In this document: positions 25,031 to 33,352 of the stretch, piece after piece
How the letters are laid out: each line of letters opens with the position of its first letter
Position numbering within the stretch: position 1 is the stretch's first letter
From: UBA7236 sp964638865
Lineage (GTDB): Bacteria > Bacteroidota > Bacteroidia > Chitinophagales > BACL12
DNA length: 33,922 nucleotides
Direction: 5' to 3'
Assembly (NCBI GenBank): GCA_964638865.1
Contig: CAZXBG010000023.1
Span: forward strand, 1 to 33,922
The notes under the pieces: generated by a model
What the model saw: only the letters and a program-made list of their open reading frames with translations
What the model was told of the DNA's origin: nothing
Databases searched by the model: none
Position numbers and translations under genes: made by a program

Positions 25031-26638
25031 CTAATTTTTAATTTCCGGATCAATTTTTTTAAGGTCAGCAATAGCTGGGCCATTAATCACTTTTCCTTCT
25101 GTTGTAAAGCGCGAACCATGCATCGGGCAATCAAAGGTTTTTTCATCATTGTTCCATTGAAGTATAGCACCTAAATGAGGGCAAACTGCACTGCATACAT
25201 GCAATTTTTGATTTTCATCCTTATATATTGCAAATTTTTTAGTTCCGGAGGTGAAAATTCCACCTTCACCGGGAATTAGTGTATTTGTTTCTTGTAGGCC
25301 GTTATTGCTTAACCAATCAGAATATTGCGCTACCATATTCCCTACTTCCTTTAAATATTTCAGCGACTTATTTAAAGTGAATCTGGCGGGATCATAAATT
25401 TTGACCCATGGATTTTCTTTTCCGGTAATAATATCTGTTATAATGATGCCACCTAATGTACCATGTGTCATACCATTTCCGGAATCTCCTGTTATTATGT
25501 AAATGTTTTCATCACCCGGATTTTTACCAATGTATGCTAATGAATCTATGGGTTCCATTACCTGGCCCGACCATTTAAAATCTATATTTTGAAAAGCCGA
25601 AAAATGTTTCTTAGCCCAGATCAAAAGGTTTTCGTAACGATCTTCCTCCTTTATTGTTTTATCTTCTGTTTGCCCTGTTTTATGATCTTCACCTCCAATA
25701 ATTAATATATCATGTTCATTATCAAATGGTTCCAATCTCACATAATGATATGGTTCTGAATGGAACTGATTTTCTTTACCACCAGTATCCCACCACAACG
25801 CATAAGGCATTTTCCCTTTTTCAATTTTAGAACCGATTACATAAGTGCGGTATGGCCACTGTTTTGTATGTATTTTTACCCAATCGTTGATCGGTGTATT
25901 TGTTGCAACAATAATATGGTTTGCTTTGATATTAAAACCGTTTGCAGTTGCTCCATCTTTGTTGATATTTTCTGCTTTTGTTTCTGTAAAAATATTTCCA
26001 CCCAAACTCAAAAATGCATTTGCCAATCCATTAATATATTTAAGAATGTGAAATTGTGCCTGATCAGAAAATTTTAGGGAAGAACTGTTACCCACTGTTT
26101 GAATTGATGGGGTATCATTTATTAATTCAGTTTTTAATCCTGCCTTTTGAGTGGCAACTAACTCCTTATTTAAAGTTTCTATAGAATCTGATTCTTCTAA
26201 AAACAAGTATCCGTCCACCCGTTTAAAATTGCAATCTATTTTATTCGTATTTATTGTATTTGCAATCCATTCAATTGCGGCGCTGTGGCTTTCTGCCGCA
26301 AGATGGGCAGTTTCTTCATTAAAAATTTTTTCTAATTCGAAATATCTATCGTCAAGAGCGCAGGTTAAATGTGCTGTTGTTCTGCCGGTTTCACCGCTTG
26401 CTAAAAAACCATCTTCTATTAAAACCACTTTTCTACCTTCCAAGGCAAGGCAGTAGGCAACAGTGAGACCGGAAATGCCTCCGCCAATGACCAGAATATC
26501 AGTATCCAAATCCTTGTTGAGCTTTTTATTTACAACAATTTCATCTGGTTGGATATACCATAACGGGGTATTTGCTCCGGAGGTTAAATTTTCATTAACC
26601 GGCTTTTTGTATTTTGTTATATTTATTGTTTCTGCCAT
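25031..26638 (-). CDS. FAD-dependent oxidoreductase with C-terminal Rieske domain
   Basis: 535-aa protein. The DAO-type FAD domain (about 45-420) has the nucleotide motif IGGGISGLTVAYCLA (Gly52-Gly57), then GETGRTTAHL and a late GDSGNGMTHGTLGG. The C-terminal Rieske [2Fe-2S] domain has CPH (Cys486 and His488) and CPMH (Cys504 and His507), the four cluster ligands. This fusion resembles Bacillus YhfW. It probably passes electrons from an amine-like or other reduced substrate through FAD to the cluster; the substrate is unknown. No signal peptide. It is the first gene of the minus-strand stress block. Confidence 0.9.
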   Translation of the reverse strand: MAETINITKYKKPVNENLTSGANTPLWYIQPDEIVVNKKLNKDLDTDILVIGGGISGLTVAYCLALEGRKVVLIEDGFLASGETGRTTAHLTCALDDRYFELEKIFNEETAHLAAESHSAAIEWIANTINTNKIDCNFKRVDGYLFLEESDSIETLNKELVATQKAGLKTELINDTPSIQTVGNSSSLKFSDQAQFHILKYINGLANAFLSLGGNIFTETKAENINKDGATANGFNIKANHIIVATNTPINDWVKIHTKQWPYRTYVIGSKIEKGKMPYALWWDTGGKENQFHSEPYHYVRLEPFDNEHDILIIGGEDHKTGQTEDKTIKEEDRYENLLIWAKKHFSAFQNIDFKWSGQVMEPIDSLAYIGKNPGDENIYIITGDSGNGMTHGTLGGIIITDIITGKENPWVKIYDPARFTLNKSLKYLKEVGNMVAQYSDWLSNNGLQETNTLIPGEGGIFTSGTKKFAIYKDENQKLHVCSAVCPHLGAILQWNNDEKTFDCPMHGSRFTTEGKVINGPAIADLKKIDPEIKN

Positions 26639-27040
26639 GATTTAAATTGAGTATAAACGACCAGAAATTGTAATTTCTCAATGATAAAAAAACCAAATAA
26701 TTGTGCCATAATTTATTTCAAAAGCTGAATGGATTGGTTACCTTGAAATTTTTGATCTTTAACACAAGTAAAACATATTTAAAAAATTTTAAAATGGGGA
26801 ATATTATTCCCTCTATAACTAGGATATTGGGTATTAAAAGCACCTTTTGTTAAAGATTTATTTAGTATTGCAATTAGAATACCAGCTTATTTGTAGTATT
26901 TCTTGCGCAATAAGTGTTAAAGAGATTGAAAAACAGGAGGAATTATTTAGTATTTTCCTATAGGTATAATTTATCATAAATATTAGATAATGAATCAGTT
27001 GCGAAAATATAATTCAAAATATTACTGTTTGAAAATAAGT
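26639..27040. other. Long AT-rich intergenic region with a palindrome
   Basis: 402 bases without a credible gene. It contains the perfect palindrome GGGAATATTATTCCC (26797-26811), about 160 bases before the FAD/Rieske start. A 12-base direct repeat, TTATTTAGTATT, occurs at 26858-26869 and 26943-26954. The palindrome could be an operator or a short hairpin. The promoter of the FAD/Rieske gene is expected here, but no clear consensus was found. Confidence 0.4.
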
Positions 27041-28297
27041 TTATTTATTACTTTTTCTACGGATAAAGACGAATATTTTTTTTCTGAAATACACCACCAT
27101 GAAAAACAGGATTAATAGAAAACTATATAAATGAAAGAGTGCAAAGGACCCAAAAGAATAAGCATTTATAGCGTTATTTTCTTGCTGTAATCGTGTCCAT
27201 ACAATAAAAGAATCCGCAATTGGTAGTTTTCCTGATAGGTATTTTTTTTGATTCTTATCAGATTTCGGAAAACCGATACTTTCGATACAAGCAGAAATTT
27301 TATTTGCAGTTTCTATTTCTCCAAATTTTATAAAAGTTCCGGTTGCAACTATGGTTCCGGCAAATCCAACTTTTAAGATTACAGGCCCTGAATCAACATC
27401 TGCGGGTCCCGGGTTGCCTTTTGGGTATTCTCTGATAAAAGGCAATCCAAACCTTATGATAGTGAATTTTTCATAAAATAGTTTGAATTGTTCTTTTGCA
27501 AATAAAGGGTCAATTTCGGAAAGGAAAATTAATGTCAAACAAATGGAGGAGCCTCTTGCAACATCTATTGCCTTACCGGTACCTGCATCAACTTCATGAG
27601 GAATTAAACCGGTTGTACTGTCAAGATTTAGTTTTACTTTTTGTATCCATTCTTTTATCAGCGAATCGTATTTAGGTTCAAAAAGGAGATCATGTTGTTT
27701 TAAAGAGGCTATTCCAACTGCAGCATCGGCAGGCCAGGATGAATAAGGGTAGGATGAAGGATAGAATTTATTATTTATTGCTTCAGAAATTGTTTTGCAA
27801 TAGGTTTTAAATAAAACCACCTCTGAACTGTCTTTCGTTTTTTGGGATGCAATTATCTTACCCAAAAGAAAATTTTTCCATCCGATATAATACATACCGA
27901 ATTCAGGAGTCATTGATTTTATAAAATTCTGTTTTGCATAAGCAGAATTTATTTCTTCAAAAGCAAATCGCGCCTCACTGAGGTAATGTATTTGGTTTAA
28001 GTAATTGGAATTGGGTTTTGCCGCAATTTCTGCACAGCTTAACCCATACAGTACATTGGTAAAAACAAATCCCTCTGGAAAAATTTGTTGCATTCTTTGT
28101 CCGAGTCCATTATTATGGATTTCGTTTCCAAGAAAATTTAATTGTTTAACAGCTGTCTCCAGAGTTTCCGTTTTGTTTTCAAGGTGTGGTCCGAAATGTA
28201 ATCTTACATTCAAATAAATAACAAGGCTTAGAAATAAACCTGTTAAAATTTTAAAGAATATGGTGAATACCTTTTTTATGGTTTCATTTGGTTTAAT
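27041..28297 (-). CDS. Membrane-anchored conserved protein of alpha-toroid type, atypical start
   Basis: Conserved protein of about 418 aa with no named function. The body is rich in helices, with SYPYSSWPADAAVGIASL, TGLIPHEVD, DVARGSSICLTLIFLSEIDP and GPADVDSGPVILKVGFAGTI. This pattern suggests an (alpha/alpha) barrel enzyme, perhaps related to linalool dehydratase-isomerase-like proteins (low certainty). A membrane helix with positive tail lies at the C-terminus. Upstream of the first TTG (28213) the frame stays open and encodes a second membrane helix preceded by TIKKVFTIFFK, without ATG, GTG or TTG; an ATT at 28297 is the best start. Starting at TTG would lose that anchor. No operon partner is close. 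Confidence 0.6.
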   Translation of the reverse strand: MKPNETIKKVFTIFFKILTGLFLSLVIYLNVRLHFGPHLENKTETLETAVKQLNFLGNEIHNNGLGQRMQQIFPEGFVFTNVLYGLSCAEIAAKPNSNYLNQIHYLSEARFAFEEINSAYAKQNFIKSMTPEFGMYYIGWKNFLLGKIIASQKTKDSSEVVLFKTYCKTISEAINNKFYPSSYPYSSWPADAAVGIASLKQHDLLFEPKYDSLIKEWIQKVKLNLDSTTGLIPHEVDAGTGKAIDVARGSSICLTLIFLSEIDPLFAKEQFKLFYEKFTIIRFGLPFIREYPKGNPGPADVDSGPVILKVGFAGTIVATGTFIKFGEIETANKISACIESIGFPKSDKNQKKYLSGKLPIADSFIVWTRLQQENNAINAYSFGSFALFHLYSFLLILFFMVVYFRKKIFVFIRRKSNK

Positions 28298-28433
28298 ATG
28301 TCAATATTAAGAAAATTCTGTATAGCTTGAAGATACAATTTGTTCATAACCGGTAAAAAGCTACATTGAAACGCCATGGAAGGTGATATTTATAGTAATC
28401 CTACCCAAAAGGTTTAAAGGACAAATAACCGAT

Positions 28434-29354
28434 TTATAATAAACTATTTTTTTTTGAGAGTTTATTAATAGTTTGTATAATAATTGATTTGTCAGAGTCC
28501 GTTTTCGTTAAGCTCAAAGCAATTTCTAAATGTTCTGCAGTTTTCACATTATCTATATCAATATAAAGATTGCCGAGCAGCATATGATATAGGTGATATG
28601 TTTTTAGATCAAGTTTTTCGGCCTCCTTAATCGCCTGTAATTTCCCATTTGCCTTGGATAGTGCAAAGGTTCTGTTCAAAGCAGCAATAGGGGAGTATTC
28701 TACTTGTAATAACCTGTTATAGAGTTGCAAAATATTTTCCCATTTTTCGATGCTGCCGTTTTTAATGGTGTGCCAATAGGCAATTGCAGCTTCCAAATCA
28801 TATTTTGATAATATGTTTCCCTTAGAAGTTCTGTTTAAATAATATTCGCCCTTTTATATTAATTCTTTATTCCATAAATTTTCATCCTGCTCATCATATA
28901 AAATAAGATCTCCATTTTGATTCATTCTTGCATCAAAACGCGAGGAATGAAAACACATCAGTGATAATAAGGCATTTGCTGCAGGAGTATTTGTCAACTC
29001 GAATTCGGTGAGCATTAAATTTAATCGTATTGCTTCTAAACAAAGATCCTTTCTCAGCTTTGTATTTTGAGAAGTGGAATAATATCCTTCACTAAATAAT
29101 AGATAAATTGTTGTTAAAACAGTTTCTAATCTTTCGTTTATTTCATTGGAAGGGGGGAATTCTACTTTAATTTTTTCAGATTTTAATTTTTCTTTTGCTC
29201 TTGACAAACGTTTATAGATCGTTTCTTTATTGTTTAAAAAAGCATCTGCAATTTCCTCTGCACCAAATCCGCAAAAAGTATTGAGTGATAAACCTATTTG
29301 TGCTTCTGTGGATATACCTGTGTTGCAGATAGCAAACATCATTTGTAACTGACA
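28434..29354 (-). pseudogene. ECF sigma factor (DUF6596 type), broken
   Basis: The frame encodes the later parts of an ECF sigma factor with the C-terminal DUF6596/TPR-like region. It has QLQMMFAICN, GAEEIADAFLNNKETIYKRL (sigma region 4) and LLFSEGYY, then EAIRLNLMLTE. A TAA stop at 28854-28856 follows LWNKELI. Beyond it the same frame continues with KGEYYLNRTS, then LEAAIAYWHTIK and YHLYHMLLGNLY, as in intact relatives. Region 2, about the first 110 residues, is missing; upstream DNA runs directly into the YCII remnant. It is therefore truncated and interrupted, not merely short. Related intact genes commonly pair with YCII genes, as here. Confidence 0.85.
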
Positions 29355-29652
29355 AAATGGGACAGTTTTTAGCTAATTCTATAGCTTCTTACATTGTTTC
29401 ACACTTTATAATAGTGTATCCACCTATGGCTTCTTTAATTTCTACAAATTGGCCATTTGTGAACACCTTATTGGGTTTGATCACAGCTCCATCCGGTGTG
29501 AGTCTGTTTCCTGCAGTTACCAATTTATTTTGTGGTGCAATAATGCCAATCCAATCCTGCCAGGGTTTCATCATTGTTTGAATTTGTTCAGGCGACATGG
29601 AAGTCTCATTAACGGTATCATCTCTTCTAAATATTAATAAAAATTCTTTCAT
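29347..29652 (-). pseudogene. YCII-related protein, truncated by an in-frame stop
   Basis: It begins MKEFLLIFRRDD and follows the YCII/DGPF fold (KLVTAGNRL, FVEIKEAIGGYTII) for 87 residues. It then stops at TAA (29389-29391). The same frame carries on with EAIELAKNCPIL, the normal next segment of the family, so the stop is a mutation inside the gene. The final strand is lost, and the sigma remnant begins at once in another frame, which marks a deletion junction. YCII proteins of sigma-linked clusters have no firmly known reaction. Confidence 0.8.
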
Positions 29653-29664
29653 AATAAAATGTAT

Positions 29665-29949
29665 TTATTTATTTGAATGTAAAGCAACGGTATTTCCTTC
29701 AGAACCGATAAAATAGGCCATATTACCTATATCCGCGTAATCGGCACTCGGTTTGTGATTAACCCCTTGAACCAATGATCCGGAAATTTTTTCGTTCATA
29801 TCTTCCGCAGGAAAAAAGGTCATTTGCATGCCCATCCTTTCCTTTGTATGCATTTCAAATCCAAAAATTGTTTCGTAAAATGTTTTTGCCTTTTTGATAT
29901 CACTTACGGATATTTGAATCCAATTTAATGCATTTTCTGATCCTGTCAT
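29665..29949 (-). pseudogene. VOC (glyoxalase-like) protein with internal deletion
   Basis: 94-aa reading frame with the start of a VOC protein (NWIQISVSDIKKAKTFYETI, FGFEMHTKERMG) and its end (DIGNMAYFIGSEGNTVALHS). Intact relatives are about 125-130 aa. The segment between HKPSAD and ADIGNMAYF, normally about 35 residues with a beta strand, a helix and AGGK-type motif, is missing without shifting the frame. The remaining chain cannot form the full beta-alpha-beta-beta-beta module, so it is probably inactive, though it is still an open frame. It lies 12 bases before the YCII remnant. Confidence 0.65.
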
Positions 29950-30061
29950 TTTAAAGATTTAAGTTTATGAAATTTGGCTATAAAGTTTCATAACGATTGT
30001 AATTCTAAAAATGGACAGATGCGTTTAAATTATTGTGTCAAACATTAAAAATTCTATTTTT

Positions 30062-30598
30062 TTAGCTAGAGAGATCAGTTTCCCGTTCCACAGAATCCGA
30101 CCTTTCGAGAATAATACGATGAAGTTCAGAAATATCTGTTTTAATAAATCCCAGATTGATAACCCAGGGTGTTTCTAGGTCGTTGATATACATTTGGGTC
30201 ATTTTGGAGCGAAACGGACTATCGTTATCAAGCACTGCATAATAATCACGTAATTGAATTACCATTTGCATATTCCCTTTGTATTTTTTTACTTCTGCAC
30301 CAATTATATTTGACCATGGCACCAACTCCGGTTTTATATGACTTATATTATCAATAATACCCTTTTCTGAAATGATAAGAGCCGGTGTTCTTTTATTTAA
30401 TTGTCGGATGGAGTTATTGACCAGTAGCAATATGAAAAATCCAAATACATAAGAAATGATGAGAAATACTAAATTCCCTTCTCCTCCGGATTTATAATAG
30501 GTTATAATATTTCTCGAGATGAAAAATAAAGAAACAACACTTATAACCAGCATGCGGTAGAATAAATTGTAGTTTCTTTTTATAATAATTTCTTCCAT
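30062..30598 (-). CDS. STM3941-like two-helix membrane protein
   Basis: 178-aa protein with two membrane helices (about 15-32 and 42-61), then a soluble domain with PALIISEKGIIDNIS, LVPWSNIIGAEVKKYKGNMQMVIQL and FIKTDISELHRII. This layout matches the STM3941-like/YcxB-like proteins with a PH-like cytoplasmic domain. Function unknown. It is isolated from the upstream flotillin-like gene by an intrinsic terminator, so it must have its own promoter in the short gap. Confidence 0.7.
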   Translation of the reverse strand: MEEIIIKRNYNLFYRMLVISVVSLFFISRNIITYYKSGGEGNLVFLIISYVFGFFILLLVNNSIRQLNKRTPALIISEKGIIDNISHIKPELVPWSNIIGAEVKKYKGNMQMVIQLRDYYAVLDNDSPFRSKMTQMYINDLETPWVINLGFIKTDISELHRIILERSDSVERETDLSS

Positions 30599-30618
30599 AC
30601 ATTATTTTTTATAAAAAA

Positions 30619-30638
30619 GAAGCCCGGTTTTGGGCTTC
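30619..30638 (-). terminator. Intrinsic terminator after the flotillin-like gene
   Basis: Stem GAAGCCC (30619-30625) with GGGCTTC (30632-30638) and a 6-base loop. On the minus strand it is followed directly by TTTTTTAT, a classic U tract. It sits 6 bases past the stop of the flotillin-like gene. Confidence 0.93.
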
Positions 30639-30643
30639 CATAA

Positions 30644-32503
30644 TTATTTATCCTCTTCTTTTTTATTTTTAGGGTCCATCATCTCCATTAATTTCAATCC
30701 AAGCAAACCATTCATCGCAGTTCCAATACTATTTGTTCCAGCGATGAGCATATCAGGAATCAATTTAATATGTCCTTTAGCTAATTCTTCCGTGATCTTA
30801 TATTCGGCAGTTGATTTACCAATTGCAAGAATTTTTCCTGCCTCGGCACTACCGGATAAGGTAATTTGTTCAGCCTGCGCTGCCGCTTTTAATTTAATTG
30901 CTTCAGAATCAGCTTGGGCTCTTACTCTGGTTGATTCGGCTTCTGCAAAGGCACTCATTTTAGTGGCCTCTGTTTCAACGCCAACAGCAAGTTTTACTCC
31001 GGTGGCATCTCCTTCCGATTTTTTTACAGTTGCGCTTGCGGTGCGTTCGGCTATTTCAACACTTTGTTGTGCTTTTACGATATCTTTTTGCATATCGGCA
31101 ATAGCAGTTTCTTTTTCCATTCCCTGACGTGTTTCCTGCGCTTTTTTCAGAGTGTCGTATGTTATTTTTTGTTCCTCAGCAATTTTCCTATCGGTAAGGG
31201 TTTTCATCAACGATTCCGGAGGAACAATATCACCAATAAGTGTATCAACTGCATTCACATTATATTCATCCAACACTTTTTTAATATGTTCATTTGCTGA
31301 TTCCTGTCTTTCTTTTCTGGTAGATAAAAATGCAACTACGTCGCTGTCCTGGGCTGAGTTTCTGAAATAGTTTCCAATTGTAGGTTCCAATACCTGGGAA
31401 ACGAGATTTACCATATTTCCGAAACGCGCAATTACTTTTGGTGCTTCAGTAGTTGGTACGTGAATAATTTGCGCAACATCCAAATTAAAAGGGAACCCAT
31501 CTTTTGAACGCACAGTAATTGTGGAAAGATTTTTATCGAGATTATGTGCTTCACTTCTGGCTGATGCCAAATTTAATACAAGATTTGTAGTAGGTACCAA
31601 TTCCACTTTCATTGTATATTTATTGATTGGATATTTGCCCGGTCCAAGTGGTTCGAGCCAAACTCCTTTATATCCTTTTTCAACAATATTTCCATGTTTG
31701 AAATCGGAGCCTGTTAGATCATGTCCGTCCTGACCAATAAATGAAATAACCACGCCCACATATCCAATCGAAATTTCGGTCATTGGAATTTCTTCCATTT
31801 GCACTGCCCAGGGATTAAGGTTATAGGAACCGGCAAGTATACCGTGTGGTTGCAATCCCCGGTTACCGCCATTTTTAATAAATTTATCAAAATCCTGAAA
31901 ATTATTAAGCCCATCTATCATTTTACCGGCTATCTGTCCGTTTTCAATAGGCAAGCCATCCAATGTTGTAACGATGCCTACCATACTTTCCTGAATTCGA
32001 ATCATATCTGTAATTGAAATATCGAACAACATGGTATTGATACGATAAGAGCCTGCAGTAATATATGTAGTTTGGCGACCTCTTTGACCACCATTATTTA
32101 AAAATTTTGTGGCGTCTTGATAGGTATCAGATTCCACCATTTGACCAAGTATATTACCGGTTGGAATGGCCATACCATCTTTAGCCAATACAAGTCCGAT
32201 TTGACCTTCAGGAATTATGGTAAACCTTTCCATAGTAACCTCAAATTGCCATACCCATTTCCAAAAATAGAGTCCGGGAGCAAGGGTTTTGGCCTGAAAA
32301 CCAGCTTCACCCAATGTTGCAATAATGCGCCCGTCAGGTAATTCTTTATTGTCGCCAAACAACACGAATTTTTGGGTAACCAATCCAATCTTATCTTCCG
32401 GTACGATTACCATTCCGAATAAAAACCGGAGTATGTATTTATACAAAACAAGACAAAGAATGATGAGTAGTATCCACCAGTAGTCGTAAAACAGGAGTTC
32501 CAA
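30644..32503 (-). CDS. Flotillin-like SPFH protein with four N-terminal repeats
   Basis: 619-aa inner-membrane scaffold protein. One membrane helix (about 9-30) is followed by four related units ending in 'GxY': LAPGLYFW (75-82), ITAGSYRIN (148-156), ILAGSYNLN (222-230) and LGPGKYPIN (286-294). Then come the SPFH domain (about 300-430) and the Ala/Glu-rich flotillin helix (about 445-560; EAESTRVRAQADSEAIKLK, AEQITLSGSAEAGKI). SPFH proteins organise membrane microdomains. The start is TTG, because a stop lies five codons upstream and the next ATG (residue 31) would remove the anchor. Monocistronic, closed by a terminator. Confidence 0.88.
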   Translation of the reverse strand: MELLFYDYWWILLIILCLVLYKYILRFLFGMVIVPEDKIGLVTQKFVLFGDNKELPDGRIIATLGEAGFQAKTLAPGLYFWKWVWQFEVTMERFTIIPEGQIGLVLAKDGMAIPTGNILGQMVESDTYQDATKFLNNGGQRGRQTTYITAGSYRINTMLFDISITDMIRIQESMVGIVTTLDGLPIENGQIAGKMIDGLNNFQDFDKFIKNGGNRGLQPHGILAGSYNLNPWAVQMEEIPMTEISIGYVGVVISFIGQDGHDLTGSDFKHGNIVEKGYKGVWLEPLGPGKYPINKYTMKVELVPTTNLVLNLASARSEAHNLDKNLSTITVRSKDGFPFNLDVAQIIHVPTTEAPKVIARFGNMVNLVSQVLEPTIGNYFRNSAQDSDVVAFLSTRKERQESANEHIKKVLDEYNVNAVDTLIGDIVPPESLMKTLTDRKIAEEQKITYDTLKKAQETRQGMEKETAIADMQKDIVKAQQSVEIAERTASATVKKSEGDATGVKLAVGVETEATKMSAFAEAESTRVRAQADSEAIKLKAAAQAEQITLSGSAEAGKILAIGKSTAEYKITEELAKGHIKLIPDMLIAGTNSIGTAMNGLLGLKLMEMMDPKNKKEEDK

Positions 32504-32697
32504 GAGGTTTTTTAGTTATTGACGTAAATTAGTAAAGGATATTGTTCAAAATGTTGCATTTAGTATTTCCATTACAAAAAAATCATGGCAGTTAAATGAG
32601 GCATAAAAGTAGGAAAAGTTCAGGAAAGTAAATCAGGAAGGACAAAGTTTTTGTAAATGATAATATGTAGAAAAAAGTAAAACTATAAAACGCAGGG

Positions 32698-32988
32698 TTA
32701 ATTCTTTTTAAAAGAAAGCTGCTCTGAACTTAAAGTCTTGCGAAGTATAGGTAAAGCACTTAGTCCCATACCGTGTAAGGATAAAATTTCATCCTCAATA
32801 TATTTTGATAATTGTTTTAGCGTTTTGAATGCTTTGTTTTCCAGAGCCCTTATTGCAGGTGCTGAAAGCAGTAAAAAAGGACATTCCTTCGGGTTTCGCT
32901 CCTGTTCACAAACGGGACAAACAGGACAATCGTTGCTTTTAAAAAATTGGTGGCCCTTTTTATAGGTCTTTAAGTTTTTTCTTTGCAT
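32698..32988 (-). CDS. HhH (RpoA-CTD-like) protein with N-terminal cysteine cluster
   Basis: 96-aa protein. Residues 15-36 hold CPVCPVCEQERNPKEC with four Cys, a likely zinc site. The rest (LSAPAIRALENKAFKTLKQL, then DEILSLHGMGLSALPILRK) is a helix-hairpin-helix unit like the C-terminal domain of RNA polymerase alpha. Such proteins are regularly encoded next to DUF1801 genes, as here. Its ATG lies inside the DUF1801 gene, with a 29-base overlap, so the two are translationally linked. Nucleic acid binding is likely; the target is unknown. Confidence 0.75.
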   Translation of the reverse strand: MQRKNLKTYKKGHQFFKSNDCPVCPVCEQERNPKECPFLLLSAPAIRALENKAFKTLKQLSKYIEDEILSLHGMGLSALPILRKTLSSEQLSFKKN

Positions 32989-33352
32989 TGGCTCTTTCTT
33001 TATCCTCCTTTATTTTATACTTCACCATTTTGGTAATGAGCGAAATGGGTAGGGGTTCATTTAAAGGGAATTGCACAGCACCCTTCGACCATTTGTATTT
33101 GGCAATTTCTTTTTCGAAATTTTTAATTCCCGTTGATGTTGGATAAAACCCGATATGGCTTTTATATCCTGCAAAATATACAAATACGGAAGTGAGTTTA
33201 AAGGCGGGCATTTGATAACTGATCACTTCTTCTGCTTTTGGCGCCAATTTCTGAATTAATTGTCGCATTTGTTCTAATTTTTTCTTTGTTTCAGCTGGGA
33301 CTAAAGAAATGTATTCATCTATTGTAGTAGGAGCAATTTTTAAAATAGCCAT
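32960..33352 (-). CDS. DUF1801/YdhG-like protein
   Basis: 130-aa protein of the DUF1801 family. TTIDEYISLVPAETKKKLEQ, EVISYQMPAFK, GYKSHIGFYPTS and GAVQFPLNEPLP are all family landmarks. The B. subtilis relative YdhG (Fra) has been described as an iron chaperone, but most members are uncharacterised. It is the first gene of a two-gene unit with the HhH protein. Confidence 0.9.
   Translation of the reverse strand: MAILKIAPTTIDEYISLVPAETKKKLEQMRQLIQKLAPKAEEVISYQMPAFKLTSVFVYFAGYKSHIGFYPTSTGIKNFEKEIAKYKWSKGAVQFPLNEPLPISLITKMVKYKIKEDKERANAKKKLKDL

Noticed and set aside
26858..26954. TTATTTAGTATT direct repeat as a mobile element boundary or CRISPR
   Set aside because: Only two copies of a 12-base AT-rich word; no transposase, no regular spacing.
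22685..28856. Stop codon recoding, suggested by in-frame stops in catalase, YCII and sigma genes
   Set aside because: Both TAG and TAA would need recoding, yet both end normal genes here (for example TAG at 5233-5235 and TAA at 7062-7064), and the affected genes also carry deletions, so decay is the simpler explanation.
30630..31127. 165-aa plus-strand open frame opposite the flotillin C-terminal helix
   Set aside because: Its low-complexity Ala/Ser/Val composition is the mirror of the Ala/Glu-rich flotillin codons; no motif and no own context.
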